6,914 nucleotides of DNA from Bacteroides sp. (GTDB lineage Bacteria; Bacteroidota; Bacteroidia; Bacteroidales; SM23-62): assembly GCA_030589965.1 (NCBI GenBank), contig JAUUZM010000177.1, forward strand, positions 1 through 6,914. The letters run 5' to 3'. The notes under the pieces were generated by a model. The model had not been told where the DNA came from. It worked only from the letters and a program-made list of their open reading frames with translations, and did not search any database. Position 1 is the first letter of the stretch, and the number at the start of each line of letters is the position of its first letter. A program made the translations under genes and the position numbers. Of the stretch, positions 1 to 5,122 are shown piece by piece.

Positions 1-252
1 ATCGGTGTTGCCAACCAGGAAAAACCGCTTGACGATCTTATTACGCTTTTAGATCAGATCAGGGAAGAGGATGAAGGAGAACAATTCATGAGTGAAATGA
101 ACAAACTAAAGCAGGTTTACGTGGAAGCAAATTTTAAAGAAAAGATCGCAAACTGGACACCGGAAACAAAGGGCAGTGGCAGGTATCTTAAGATGATCGC
201 CGACCAGGTTGAAGAATTGAGGACTAGCCTTGTCTCAACAGAAACAGAGTAA
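1..252 (+). CDS. C-terminal end of a helical protein paralogous to the lipoprotein at 339-1235
   Basis: The reading frame is open from the first base and ends at TAA 250-252, giving 83 codons; the start lies outside the window. I do not recognise a named family. The fragment aligns with the C-terminal part of the next gene (about residues 218-260): both share EK-x-LD-x-LI-x-LL-x-QIR, then EGE-x-FM, then LKQ-x-Y-x-E. Downstream of this core the two tails diverge. The fragment is hydrophilic, Glu/Lys-rich and predicted helical, with no membrane segment. Because its paralog is a lipoprotein, this protein probably is one too, but its N-terminus cannot be seen. A strong terminator follows 29 bases after the stop. 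The existence of the gene and the paralogy are well supported; the function is unknown. Confidence 0.85.
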   Translation: MGVANQEKPLDDLITLLDQIREEDEGEQFMSEMNKLKQVYVEANFKEKIANWTPETKGSGRYLKMIADQVEELRTSLVSTETE

Positions 253-281
253 GCTACTATCTGACTTGTTTAGATATTGTC

Positions 282-309
282 AAAGCCCCTTATTATGAGG
301 GGCTTTTTT
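282..309 (+). terminator. Rho-independent terminator after the first lipoprotein-like gene
   Basis: A perfect 9-bp stem pairs AAAGCCCCT (282-290) with AGGGGCTTT (298-306) around a 7-nt loop, and T304-309 form the U-tract. It lies 29 bases after the upstream stop codon. It ends only 29 bases before the next start codon at 339, leaving almost no room for a separate promoter for that gene. Confidence 0.9.
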
Positions 310-338
310 AATGGTAGCATATTCCTTATTTTTATTCT

Positions 339-1235
339 ATGAAATCTGGTACACTTATCTCTCATGTAATTCTCATCACTCTGTTTACGGTATTGTTTTC
401 CGCATGCAATGGCAGGAAAGAACAGGAATCAGGAAAGCAGGAGTCCGGTATGGGCGAACCCGGGAAACTTCATCAGCAACAATTTATCAAAAAGCTTGAA
501 ACAGTAAATCCCGGATTGAAAGATCCCTCCGGAATAGTACAGCTGATTAAATTGACAGGCGCAGGTTTTATTCCCGACCTGGTCAATGATTCAGGAATGG
601 ATAGCTATTACATGGAGGATTCATCCAGAGCGGCCATCAATCTTGGGGTGTATACGGTTGACCTGGTATATTTACTGACCTATGATCAGGATGAAAAAGC
701 TGATTTATTCCTTGAAAAAGCAAGGTTAATTGCTGAAAGGATAGGGGCTGGGCATCTGTATGACCACGGCATGTATAAGAGATACAGGTCCGCCGGGGTG
801 CCTTCAGATACCCTGATAAAGTACTTTTCCAAATCTGCCGAATCTCTTGAACATGAGTTCAGGGAGATAGAACTACTTAGAATATCTACCCTTTTCGCTA
901 CCGGTGAGTTCATCGAAAAATTGCACTTTACCACCAGCCTTCTGTTTCATGCTGACAAAGAAGATCTGGATCATTATTGGACCATAATGATACTGGTTTT
1001 TCAACAGGAAAAAGCCCTTGATAATTTGATCCTGTTATTGGAACAAATTAGGGGAGATGAGGAGGGAGAACGATTTATGGCCATGATGAAGGATTTAAAA
1101 CAATTATATACTGAATTAAATTCAAGTAATGAGATGGCTGGAATTAATACTCATAATATAACAGATAATCAGGTCTTTATTGATCTGGTCGATCACCTGA
1201 GAAGAGTGAGAAATTTTATTATACAAACTGAATAA
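339..1235 (+). CDS. Uncharacterised alpha-helical lipoprotein
   Basis: This 298-residue protein has an SPII signal: Lys2, a hydrophobic stretch at about 5-20, and a lipobox-like L-F-S-A-C ending at Cys23. The -3 residue is Phe rather than Leu, which is slightly atypical. After Cys23 comes a flexible Gly/Glu/Gln/Lys-rich linker to about residue 45, followed by an all-helical body with no transmembrane segment. It is therefore probably membrane-anchored and facing the periplasm or cell surface; no clear K(D/E)2-type surface export signal follows the cysteine. Residues 224-259 match the preceding gene fragment, so the two are tandem duplicates. ATG 339 is chosen because it alone places the lipobox at the expected distance. 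No catalytic motif or named domain was recognised. Three SiaC-family genes follow, beginning 112 bases downstream, which could mean a functional link, but the sequence does not prove one. Confidence 0.88.
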   Translation: MKSGTLISHVILITLFTVLFSACNGRKEQESGKQESGMGEPGKLHQQQFIKKLETVNPGLKDPSGIVQLIKLTGAGFIPDLVNDSGMDSYYMEDSSRAAINLGVYTVDLVYLLTYDQDEKADLFLEKARLIAERIGAGHLYDHGMYKRYRSAGVPSDTLIKYFSKSAESLEHEFREIELLRISTLFATGEFIEKLHFTTSLLFHADKEDLDHYWTIMILVFQQEKALDNLILLLEQIRGDEEGERFMAMMKDLKQLYTELNSSNEMAGINTHNITDNQVFIDLVDHLRRVRNFIIQTE

Positions 1236-1250
1236 TACCACCTCTCAGTG

Positions 1251-1267
1251 ATGCTTTCAAAAAGCAT
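1251..1267 (+). repeat. Small perfect hairpin downstream of the lipoprotein gene
   Basis: ATGCTTT (1251-1257) pairs perfectly with AAAGCAT (1261-1267) around a CAA loop, 15 bases after the lipoprotein stop codon. No T-tract follows on either strand, so it is not a standard intrinsic terminator. It may stabilise the 3' end of the lipoprotein mRNA, act as a weak pause, or be chance. Confidence 0.35.
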
Positions 1268-1294
1268 AAAATATATTATAGTTCACAACTTATT

Positions 1295-1325
1295 CTTGAT
1301 TTTTTGAATTTAATAACTATATTAG
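1295..1325 (+). promoter_or_regulatory. Candidate Bacteroidota promoter for the first siaC-like gene
   Basis: CTTG at 1295-1298 lies 19 nt upstream of TATATTAG at 1318-1325, which matches the TAnnTTTG -7 consensus at five of its six fixed positions. Transcription would begin near 1330, leaving a short A-rich leader before ATG 1348. The match is imperfect and the region AT-rich, so this is tentative. Confidence 0.35.
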
Positions 1326-1347
1326 AATACCCAAAAAAAGAATTACG

Positions 1348-1722
1348 ATGGAAACAATATCCCGTGAGGCTACTCCAAAGACGCCAAGCATTGAATTTGA
1401 TAAAGGCCAGGGTCTTCTTGAGATCAAAGGCAGATCAAATCCTGAAAATACGATGGACTTTTACAGACCTCTTGTGGCATGGGTAGACGAGTACGTGCAA
1501 AATGCACCACAAATGACCACTGTAAATGTTCACCTGGAACATTTCAATACAAGTTCCTCCAAAAGCATCCTTGAAGTATTCAGAGCATTGGATCCTATCA
1601 AGCAGTCAGAGAAAGAGATTGTTGTGAACTGGTTTTATGAGGATGATGACGAGGATATTATGGAGGCAGGCGAAAATTACGAGGCTATAACCGGACTGCC
1701 TTTTCGTATGGTAGCCATCTGA
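1348..1722 (+). CDS. SiaC-family (DUF1987) regulatory phosphoprotein, copy 1
   Basis: This 124-residue protein is the full usual length of the SiaC/DUF1987 family. Recognisable features in order are an ATPKTP segment (8-13), G-L-L-E-I-K-G-R-S then PEN (22-34), W45 and EY (48-49), the central L-E-H-F-N-T-S-S-S-K (63-72), a W-x-Y pair (95, 97), an acidic run (98-103), and the C-terminal ITGLPF (114-119). Thr68 sits in the NTSS motif at the same residue number as the phosphorylated Thr68 of Pseudomonas aeruginosa SiaC. There SiaB phosphorylates it, SiaA removes the phosphate, and unphosphorylated SiaC activates the cyclase SiaD. The protein is cytoplasmic, with no signal or membrane segment. ATG 1348 aligns exactly with the starts of copies 2 and 3. 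By hand count about 55% of residues match copy 2 without gaps. The downstream target in this organism is unknown. Confidence 0.9.
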   Translation: METISREATPKTPSIEFDKGQGLLEIKGRSNPENTMDFYRPLVAWVDEYVQNAPQMTTVNVHLEHFNTSSSKSILEVFRALDPIKQSEKEIVVNWFYEDDDEDIMEAGENYEAITGLPFRMVAI

Positions 1723-1756
1723 TCAATTCCTCAGACTTAAAAATATTTTTAAACAG

Positions 1757-1788
1757 AGACCTGTGCCGATTTTGGGACAGGTCTTTTT
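1757..1788 (+). terminator. Rho-independent terminator after siaC copy 1
   Basis: AGACCTGT (1757-1764) pairs perfectly with ACAGGTCT (1777-1784) around a 12-nt loop, in which CC 1766-1767 could pair further with GG 1774-1775. T1784-1788 follow as the U-tract. It lies 34 bases after the siaC copy 1 stop and just before the end of the converging lysine-rich gene, so it separates copy 1 transcription from copies 2 and 3. Confidence 0.88.
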
Positions 1789-1796
1789 CCCCCCTC

Positions 1797-2195
1797 CTAC
1801 TCACTAAGTCTACGGATAACTCCTGGAACAGCTCGTACAAGTGTAAGCCTCTTTTCACCCCGGGTAAAGGCCTGAACATCTTCCGGGGTATTTAAAGATC
1901 TGAGTTTGGATAAGCCATTACGTACATTATAGTTGGAACTGTGATCGCTCACAACTTCGGTTACTGAAGCTGGACTAACCTGTTCCTGGATAATGGATTT
2001 CTTTTTCTTTTCTTTTTTTACATTCTTTTTCTTCTTCCCAGTAACATTTTTCTTTTTCGGATCCTTCTTTTTTGACTCCTTTTTCTTGAGGACTTTTTTC
2101 TTTGAATCTTTTTTCTTCAGGATCTTTTTCTTTTTACTTTTCTCCTTATTGTCCTTTTTCTTATTGTTCTTCTTTTTAGCCTTTTTATTAGCCAT
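1797..2195 (-). CDS. Lysine-rich basic protein with a short conserved-looking C-terminal domain
   Basis: The 132-residue product has two parts. Residues 1-66 contain 39 lysines by hand count and include five consecutive five-residue units of the form xxKKK (residues 25-49: ILKKK, DSKKK, VLKKK, ESKKK, DPKKK). Residues 67-132 have ordinary composition, ending in a probable helical segment (NGLSKLRSLNTPEDVQAF, then RGEKR and PGVIRRL). The tail resembles histone H1-like, lysine-repeat nucleic-acid-binding proteins, so binding to DNA, RNA or polyphosphate is a reasonable guess, but I do not recognise the C-terminal domain. Lysines use a mixture of AAA and AAG, and the C-terminal half reads as normal protein, which argues that this is a real gene rather than low-complexity DNA. 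The phenylalanine-rich frame on the opposite strand is its shadow. It sits antisense between siaC copies 1 and 2. No clear promoter was found. Confidence 0.75.
   Translation of the reverse strand: MANKKAKKKNNKKKDNKEKSKKKKILKKKDSKKKVLKKKESKKKDPKKKNVTGKKKKNVKKEKKKKSIIQEQVSPASVTEVVSDHSSNYNVRNGLSKLRSLNTPEDVQAFTRGEKRLTLVRAVPGVIRRLSE
2049..2123 (-). repeat. Five degenerate 15-bp units encoding xxKKK
   Basis: Inside the lysine-rich gene five successive 15-base units each encode two variable residues followed by three lysines. The units differ in AAA/AAG choice and in their first two codons (Ile-Leu, Asp-Ser, Val-Leu, Glu-Ser, Asp-Pro), so this is an old, diverged tandem array rather than a recent perfect expansion. 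Confidence 0.7.
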
Positions 2196-2337
2196 AGTGG
2201 TAATCTTTAGGTAGTGTGCTTATTCTTTATACAAGATATAAAATTTAGTGCAATCCAGGATAGAAAATCGTGATAAATTATATAGGAATTAATCTAATAA
2301 AATTATAAATTTACGTGAATTGCAAAAAAATTAAAGA

Positions 2338-2712
2338 ATGAATTCAGTAAATATCCGGGCAACCCCTAAGACACCGAGAATAGACTTTAATCCTGATGAT
2401 GGATTATTGGCCATAAAAGGCAGATCAACACCGGAGGACTCAAGGGTATTCTATAAACCTCTTATTGCATGGTGCGAAGAATATGCCAGCAATCCTGCAG
2501 CAAAGACAATCGTTGATGTTTACCTTGAACATTTCGATACCAGTTCATCCAAAGGCTTGCTTGATCTGATCAAACGCCTGAGGTGCATAAAAGAGAAGGA
2601 GAAGGAGATAGAAATAGTATGGCATTACGAATCTGACGATGTAGATATCCTTGAAGCCGGAGAGAATTTCGAGCATATTACAGGTTTACCATTCAGGATG
2701 ACTCCTCATTAA
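2338..2712 (+). CDS. SiaC-family (DUF1987) regulatory phosphoprotein, copy 2
   Basis: This 124-residue protein aligns with copy 1 from end to end without gaps. It keeps ATPKTP (8-13), GLLAIKGRS (22-30), PED (32-34), W45, EEY (47-49), the phospho-site segment L-E-H-F-D-T-S-S-S-K with Thr68, W95 and Y97, EAGEN (106-110) and ITGLPFRM (114-121). It differs from copy 1 by Cys46 after W45, as in copy 3, and by Asp67 in place of Asn just before the phospho-threonine. The predicted role is a cytoplasmic, phosphorylation-controlled partner-switching protein. Its 5' flank is the 142-bp divergent region shared with the lysine-rich gene. Copy 3 follows after 73 bases on the same strand with no recognisable terminator between them, so the two may be cotranscribed. 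No SiaA, SiaB or SiaD partner lies nearby. Confidence 0.9.
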   Translation: MNSVNIRATPKTPRIDFNPDDGLLAIKGRSTPEDSRVFYKPLIAWCEEYASNPAAKTIVDVYLEHFDTSSSKGLLDLIKRLRCIKEKEKEIEIVWHYESDDVDILEAGENFEHITGLPFRMTPH

Positions 2713-2785
2713 GACTGCACCAGTACCAGGTTTTATGAAATCTTTTTATATATTTAGGTTGGAGACATGAGATAATATATTTGGA

Positions 2786-3160
2786 ATGGATGCAATCTCA
2801 ATTCAGGAAACAGAAGCTACTCCGACTGTCGAGTTCAGTCCAGAGAATGGAATATTGACCATCAAGGGCAGATCGCATCCGGAAAACTCTAAGGTCTTTT
2901 ATAATCCAATTATCAGCTGGTGTGAAGAATACGTCGGTACTGACCCTGATAATACTATCCTGAATGTAGAACTTGAGCATTTCAATACCATGACCTCCAA
3001 AAGCCTGCTTGATGTCTTCAGGAGCCTGAAACCCTTGCATGATGAGGGAAAAGATCTGCTTGTCAAATGGTTTTATGAGGCAGATGATGAAGAGCTCTTA
3101 GATGCCGGACAGACCTACCAGGAGATAACAGGCCTCAATTTCGAAATGGTTCCTTATTAG
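2786..3160 (+). CDS. SiaC-family (DUF1987) regulatory phosphoprotein, copy 3 (diverged)
   Basis: This third 124-residue family member also aligns without gaps. It keeps ATP (11-13), G-I-L-T-I-K-G-R-S then PEN (22-34), W45, CEEY (46-49), Thr68, the W95/Y97 pair, an acidic run and ITGL (114-117). It is the most diverged copy: the residues after Thr68 are Met-Thr-Ser rather than Ser-Ser-Ser, ATPKTP is replaced by TEATPT, and the C-terminal PFRM becomes NFEM. The first two changes fall at or near conserved surface motifs, so this copy may have a different kinase preference or partner. A second threonine at position 70 could be an extra phospho-acceptor, which is inference. It is probably expressed from the copy 2 transcript. 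ATG 2786 is the only start giving the family length. Confidence 0.89.
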   Translation: MDAISIQETEATPTVEFSPENGILTIKGRSHPENSKVFYNPIISWCEEYVGTDPDNTILNVELEHFNTMTSKSLLDVFRSLKPLHDEGKDLLVKWFYEADDEELLDAGQTYQEITGLNFEMVPY

Positions 3161-3178
3161 AATTTAATTTCAACCAAC

Positions 3179-3197
3179 GGAATTTTCTTCAAATTCC
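3179..3197 (+). repeat. Hairpin downstream of siaC copy 3
   Basis: GGAATTT (3179-3185) pairs perfectly with AAATTCC (3191-3197) around a 5-nt loop, 18 bases after the copy 3 stop codon. The stem is AT-rich and no real T-run follows, so it is at best a weak terminator or mRNA 3'-end structure. Confidence 0.35.
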
Positions 3198-3261
3198 TTA
3201 ATCAAGAATTGCTTATTAGGGTTGATTCCAATTCCGGATTTTCCATTATTTGTGGTAAATC

Positions 3262-3291
3262 TTGTCAGATTGAAAAACTAATGTATATTTG
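3262..3291 (+). promoter_or_regulatory. Promoter of the rrf2-sulfhydrylase operon
   Basis: TTG (3262-3264) is followed after 19 nt by TATATTTG (3284-3291), a perfect match to the Bacteroidota -7 consensus TAnnTTTG at consensus spacing. Transcription should begin near 3297-3301, about 33 nt before the Rrf2 start codon. This is the best promoter in the window. Confidence 0.72.
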
Positions 3292-3300
3292 AGCCATTAA

Positions 3301-3316
3301 TACTATAGGAATAGTA
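3301..3316. promoter_or_regulatory. Probable Rrf2 operator: perfect inverted repeat at the transcription start
   Basis: TACTAT (3301-3306) and ATAGTA (3311-3316) form a perfect 6-bp inverted repeat around AGGA. It begins 9 bases after the -7 box and ends 16 bases before the Rrf2 start codon, so it overlaps or directly follows the predicted +1. This is where a dimeric repressor would block its own operon. Binding by the adjacent Rrf2 protein is inferred from position and symmetry only. Confidence 0.5.
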
Positions 3317-3332
3317 GTACAGTATAATTATC

Positions 3333-3779
3333 ATGAAATTCAATACTAAAACAAGGTATGGCATCCGAACAATGATCGAACTCGCAATGCACTGGCAGGG
3401 AGAGGGTGTCTTTCAAAAAGAAATATCAGAAAGGCAGGAAATATCTTTTAAATATCTCGACCATCTGATCTCTTCCCTAAAAGCTTCTGGCTTGATTGAA
3501 AGTGCAGGTGGCAGGATGAGCGGATATGTTCTAACGAAAGATCCGGGTGATATCAATATGTATGATATCTATAAAGCGTTTGAACCCGAATTAACTATTG
3601 TTGATTGCCTTGCTGATGGCAGTACTTGTACCCGTAGCGGTGAATGTGCTACGAAGGAGTTCTGGGACGGATTGAATAAGCTCATTATTGGATACCTGGA
3701 AGATACTAAACTGTTGGACCTGTCTCAGAAGCAGAAGAAGCTAAATGAGGATCAGGCTGCCAGTATGTTTTATATATGA
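3333..3779 (+). CDS. Rrf2-family transcriptional regulator with three cysteines
   Basis: The 148-residue length is typical of Rrf2 proteins. The N-terminus MKFNTKTRYGIRTMIELA is the family hallmark and fixes the start. A winged helix-turn-helix spans about residues 1-68, with the recognition region around ISFKYLDHLISSLKASGLI (37-55) and the wing around GGRMSGY (59-65). Cys92, Cys99 and Cys105 form C-x6-C-x5-C, close to the Fe-S ligand cysteines of IscR (C-x5-C-x5-C), followed by a long dimerisation helix. It may therefore carry an iron-sulfur cluster or respond to redox. The gene is followed after 32 bases by O-acetylhomoserine sulfhydrylase, which suggests a CymR-like role in sulfur control rather than Fe-S biogenesis; no isc or suf genes are present. 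A canonical promoter and inverted repeat precede it, consistent with autoregulation. Confidence 0.9.
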   Translation: MKFNTKTRYGIRTMIELAMHWQGEGVFQKEISERQEISFKYLDHLISSLKASGLIESAGGRMSGYVLTKDPGDINMYDIYKAFEPELTIVDCLADGSTCTRSGECATKEFWDGLNKLIIGYLEDTKLLDLSQKQKKLNEDQAASMFYI

Positions 3780-3811
3780 TAACGAATTGATTATAATTTA
3801 AATTTAAGTAG

Positions 3812-5083
3812 ATGAAGAAAGAAACAATTTCAATCCACGGAGGATATGAATCCGAACCAACAACAAAAGCTGTTGCTGTCCCAATTTATCAAACGGTCGC
3901 CTATGAATTTGACAATGCTCAGCATGGGGCGGATCTTTTTAACCTGGCTGTAACAGGTAATATTTATAGCCGGATTATGAATCCGACGGTAGATGTTTTG
4001 GAGCAAAGGATTGCCGAGCTTGAAGGAGGAGTGGCTGCCTTATGTGTCAGTGCAGGTAGTGCAGCCATAAACTATTCCATACTCAATATTGCTGTGGCAG
4101 GTGATAATATTGTGTCCACCCCCCAATTGTATGGAGGGACATATACACTATTTGCCCATATGCTTCCCAGCCAGGGGATAGATGTGAAATTTGCAGCTTC
4201 TTCAAAGGCATCTGATATTGAAAAATTGATTGATGATAAGACGAAAGCTGTGTTTTGTGAATCCATCGGTAACCCGGAAGGGAATATTACCGATCTGGAA
4301 GAGTTGGCAAAAGTAGCTCATGCTAAAGGTGTTCCATTGATTGTGGATAATACTGTAGCTACCCCGATTCTGACCAATCCAATAGATTATGGGGCAGATA
4401 TCGTTGTGCATTCCCTTACTAAATATATCGGGGGACATGGAACCACGCTGGGAGGAGCCATTGTGGACTCCGGTAAATTCCCCTGGGAAAAACATAAAGA
4501 TAAATTCCCCATGCTGAATACACCCGAACCTTCCTATCATGGAGTGGTATATACAGAAGCTTTCGGTCCTGCCGCCTATATTGGAAGGGCACGTACTGTA
4601 GCGCTCAGAAACACCGGTTCTGCATTAGCTGCCATGAGTGCTTTCCAGATCCTGCAGGGATTGGAAACATTAAGTCTAAGAATGGAGAGACATTGTGATA
4701 ATGCCATTTCTGTTGCAGAATATCTTGAAAAACATAAAAAGGTTTCCTGGGTGAAATTTGGCGGATTGAAAAGCAGTGAATATCATCCCCTGGCCAAGAA
4801 ATACTGTGGAGGAAATCCCGCAGCAATTCTGAGTTTTGGCATTAAGGGCGGGTATGAAGAAGCAGAAAAGTTCTATGATACCCTTCAATTATTCAAGCGA
4901 TTGGTAAATATTGGTGATGCAAAATCACTTGCTTGTCATCCTGCTTCAACCACTCATCGACAGATGACTGAGGAGGAACAGGCTACGGCAGGGGTAACTC
5001 AGGACCAGTTGCGACTTAGTGTGGGGATCGAACATATTGATGATATCATCGCCGATCTGGAACAGGCTTTTGCATCCGTTTAA
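3812..5083 (+). CDS. O-acetylhomoserine sulfhydrylase (O-acetylhomoserine aminocarboxypropyltransferase)
   Basis: This 423-residue enzyme is a PLP-dependent Cys/Met-metabolism lyase-family transferase. It is expected to convert O-acetylhomoserine and sulfide to homocysteine and acetate (EC 2.5.1.49), feeding methionine synthesis, possibly with O-acetylserine activity. Visible motifs are the N-terminal TISIHGGYE, YSRIMNPT (52-59), SAGSAA (80-85), the PLP-ring contact YGGTY (107-111), Asp179 in VDN, the Schiff-base Lys204 in SLTKYIGGHG, and the carboxylate-binding Arg401 in LRLSVGIE. A length near 425 and the segment around KFPMLNTPEPSYHG (231-244) favour O-acetylhomoserine sulfhydrylase over the shorter cystathionine gamma-synthases and lyases, which are about 380-400 residues. 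It is cytoplasmic and lies 32 bases after the Rrf2 gene with no terminator between, so it is probably cotranscribed and Rrf2-controlled. metY would be the usual gene name, but substrate preference between acetyl and succinyl esters was not established here. Confidence 0.93.
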   Translation: MKKETISIHGGYESEPTTKAVAVPIYQTVAYEFDNAQHGADLFNLAVTGNIYSRIMNPTVDVLEQRIAELEGGVAALCVSAGSAAINYSILNIAVAGDNIVSTPQLYGGTYTLFAHMLPSQGIDVKFAASSKASDIEKLIDDKTKAVFCESIGNPEGNITDLEELAKVAHAKGVPLIVDNTVATPILTNPIDYGADIVVHSLTKYIGGHGTTLGGAIVDSGKFPWEKHKDKFPMLNTPEPSYHGVVYTEAFGPAAYIGRARTVALRNTGSALAAMSAFQILQGLETLSLRMERHCDNAISVAEYLEKHKKVSWVKFGGLKSSEYHPLAKKYCGGNPAAILSFGIKGGYEEAEKFYDTLQLFKRLVNIGDAKSLACHPASTTHRQMTEEEQATAGVTQDQLRLSVGIEHIDDIIADLEQAFASV

Positions 5084-5122
5084 AATTATCCGCTATTCAG
5101 ATGAGAGTATCAGTTAATTAGT

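Noticed and set aside
311..499. 62-aa ORF starting in the terminator-lipoprotein gap
   Set aside because: It overlaps the lipoprotein in another frame. The lipoprotein has the SPII signal and paralogy support, while this ORF has no recognisable feature.
1993..2214. Plus-strand ORF rich in phenylalanine, resembling a membrane protein
   Set aside because: It is the exact antisense of the AAA/AAG lysine tract of the minus-strand gene. The minus strand continues into a domain of normal composition, while this one is only low-complexity Phe/Leu/Ser.
2281..2289. TATAGGAAT upstream of siaC copy 2, identical to the core of the Rrf2 palindrome (3304-3312)
   Set aside because: The copy here lacks the inverted partner arm (AATTAATC follows instead of AGTA). 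A 9-base match between AT-rich intergenic regions is weak evidence for a shared operator.
2776..2783. Perfect TATATTTG -7 box just upstream of siaC copy 3
   Set aside because: It ends 2 bases before the ATG at 2786, so transcription would start at or after the start codon. The -33 position has only TTTA, and no later in-frame Met could serve as the start. It is probably chance in AT-rich DNA unless the message is leaderless.
3161..3261. Possible riboswitch or leader RNA ahead of the sulfur operon
   Set aside because: The predicted transcript starts near 3300, leaving only about 33 nt of leader. No SAM-riboswitch-like conserved core was seen, and the hairpin at 3179-3197 lies upstream of the promoter.
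4202..4540. 112-aa minus-strand ORF inside the sulfhydrylase gene
   Set aside because: It is antisense to the PLP-binding region of a clearly recognised enzyme, has no motif of its own and no promoter.
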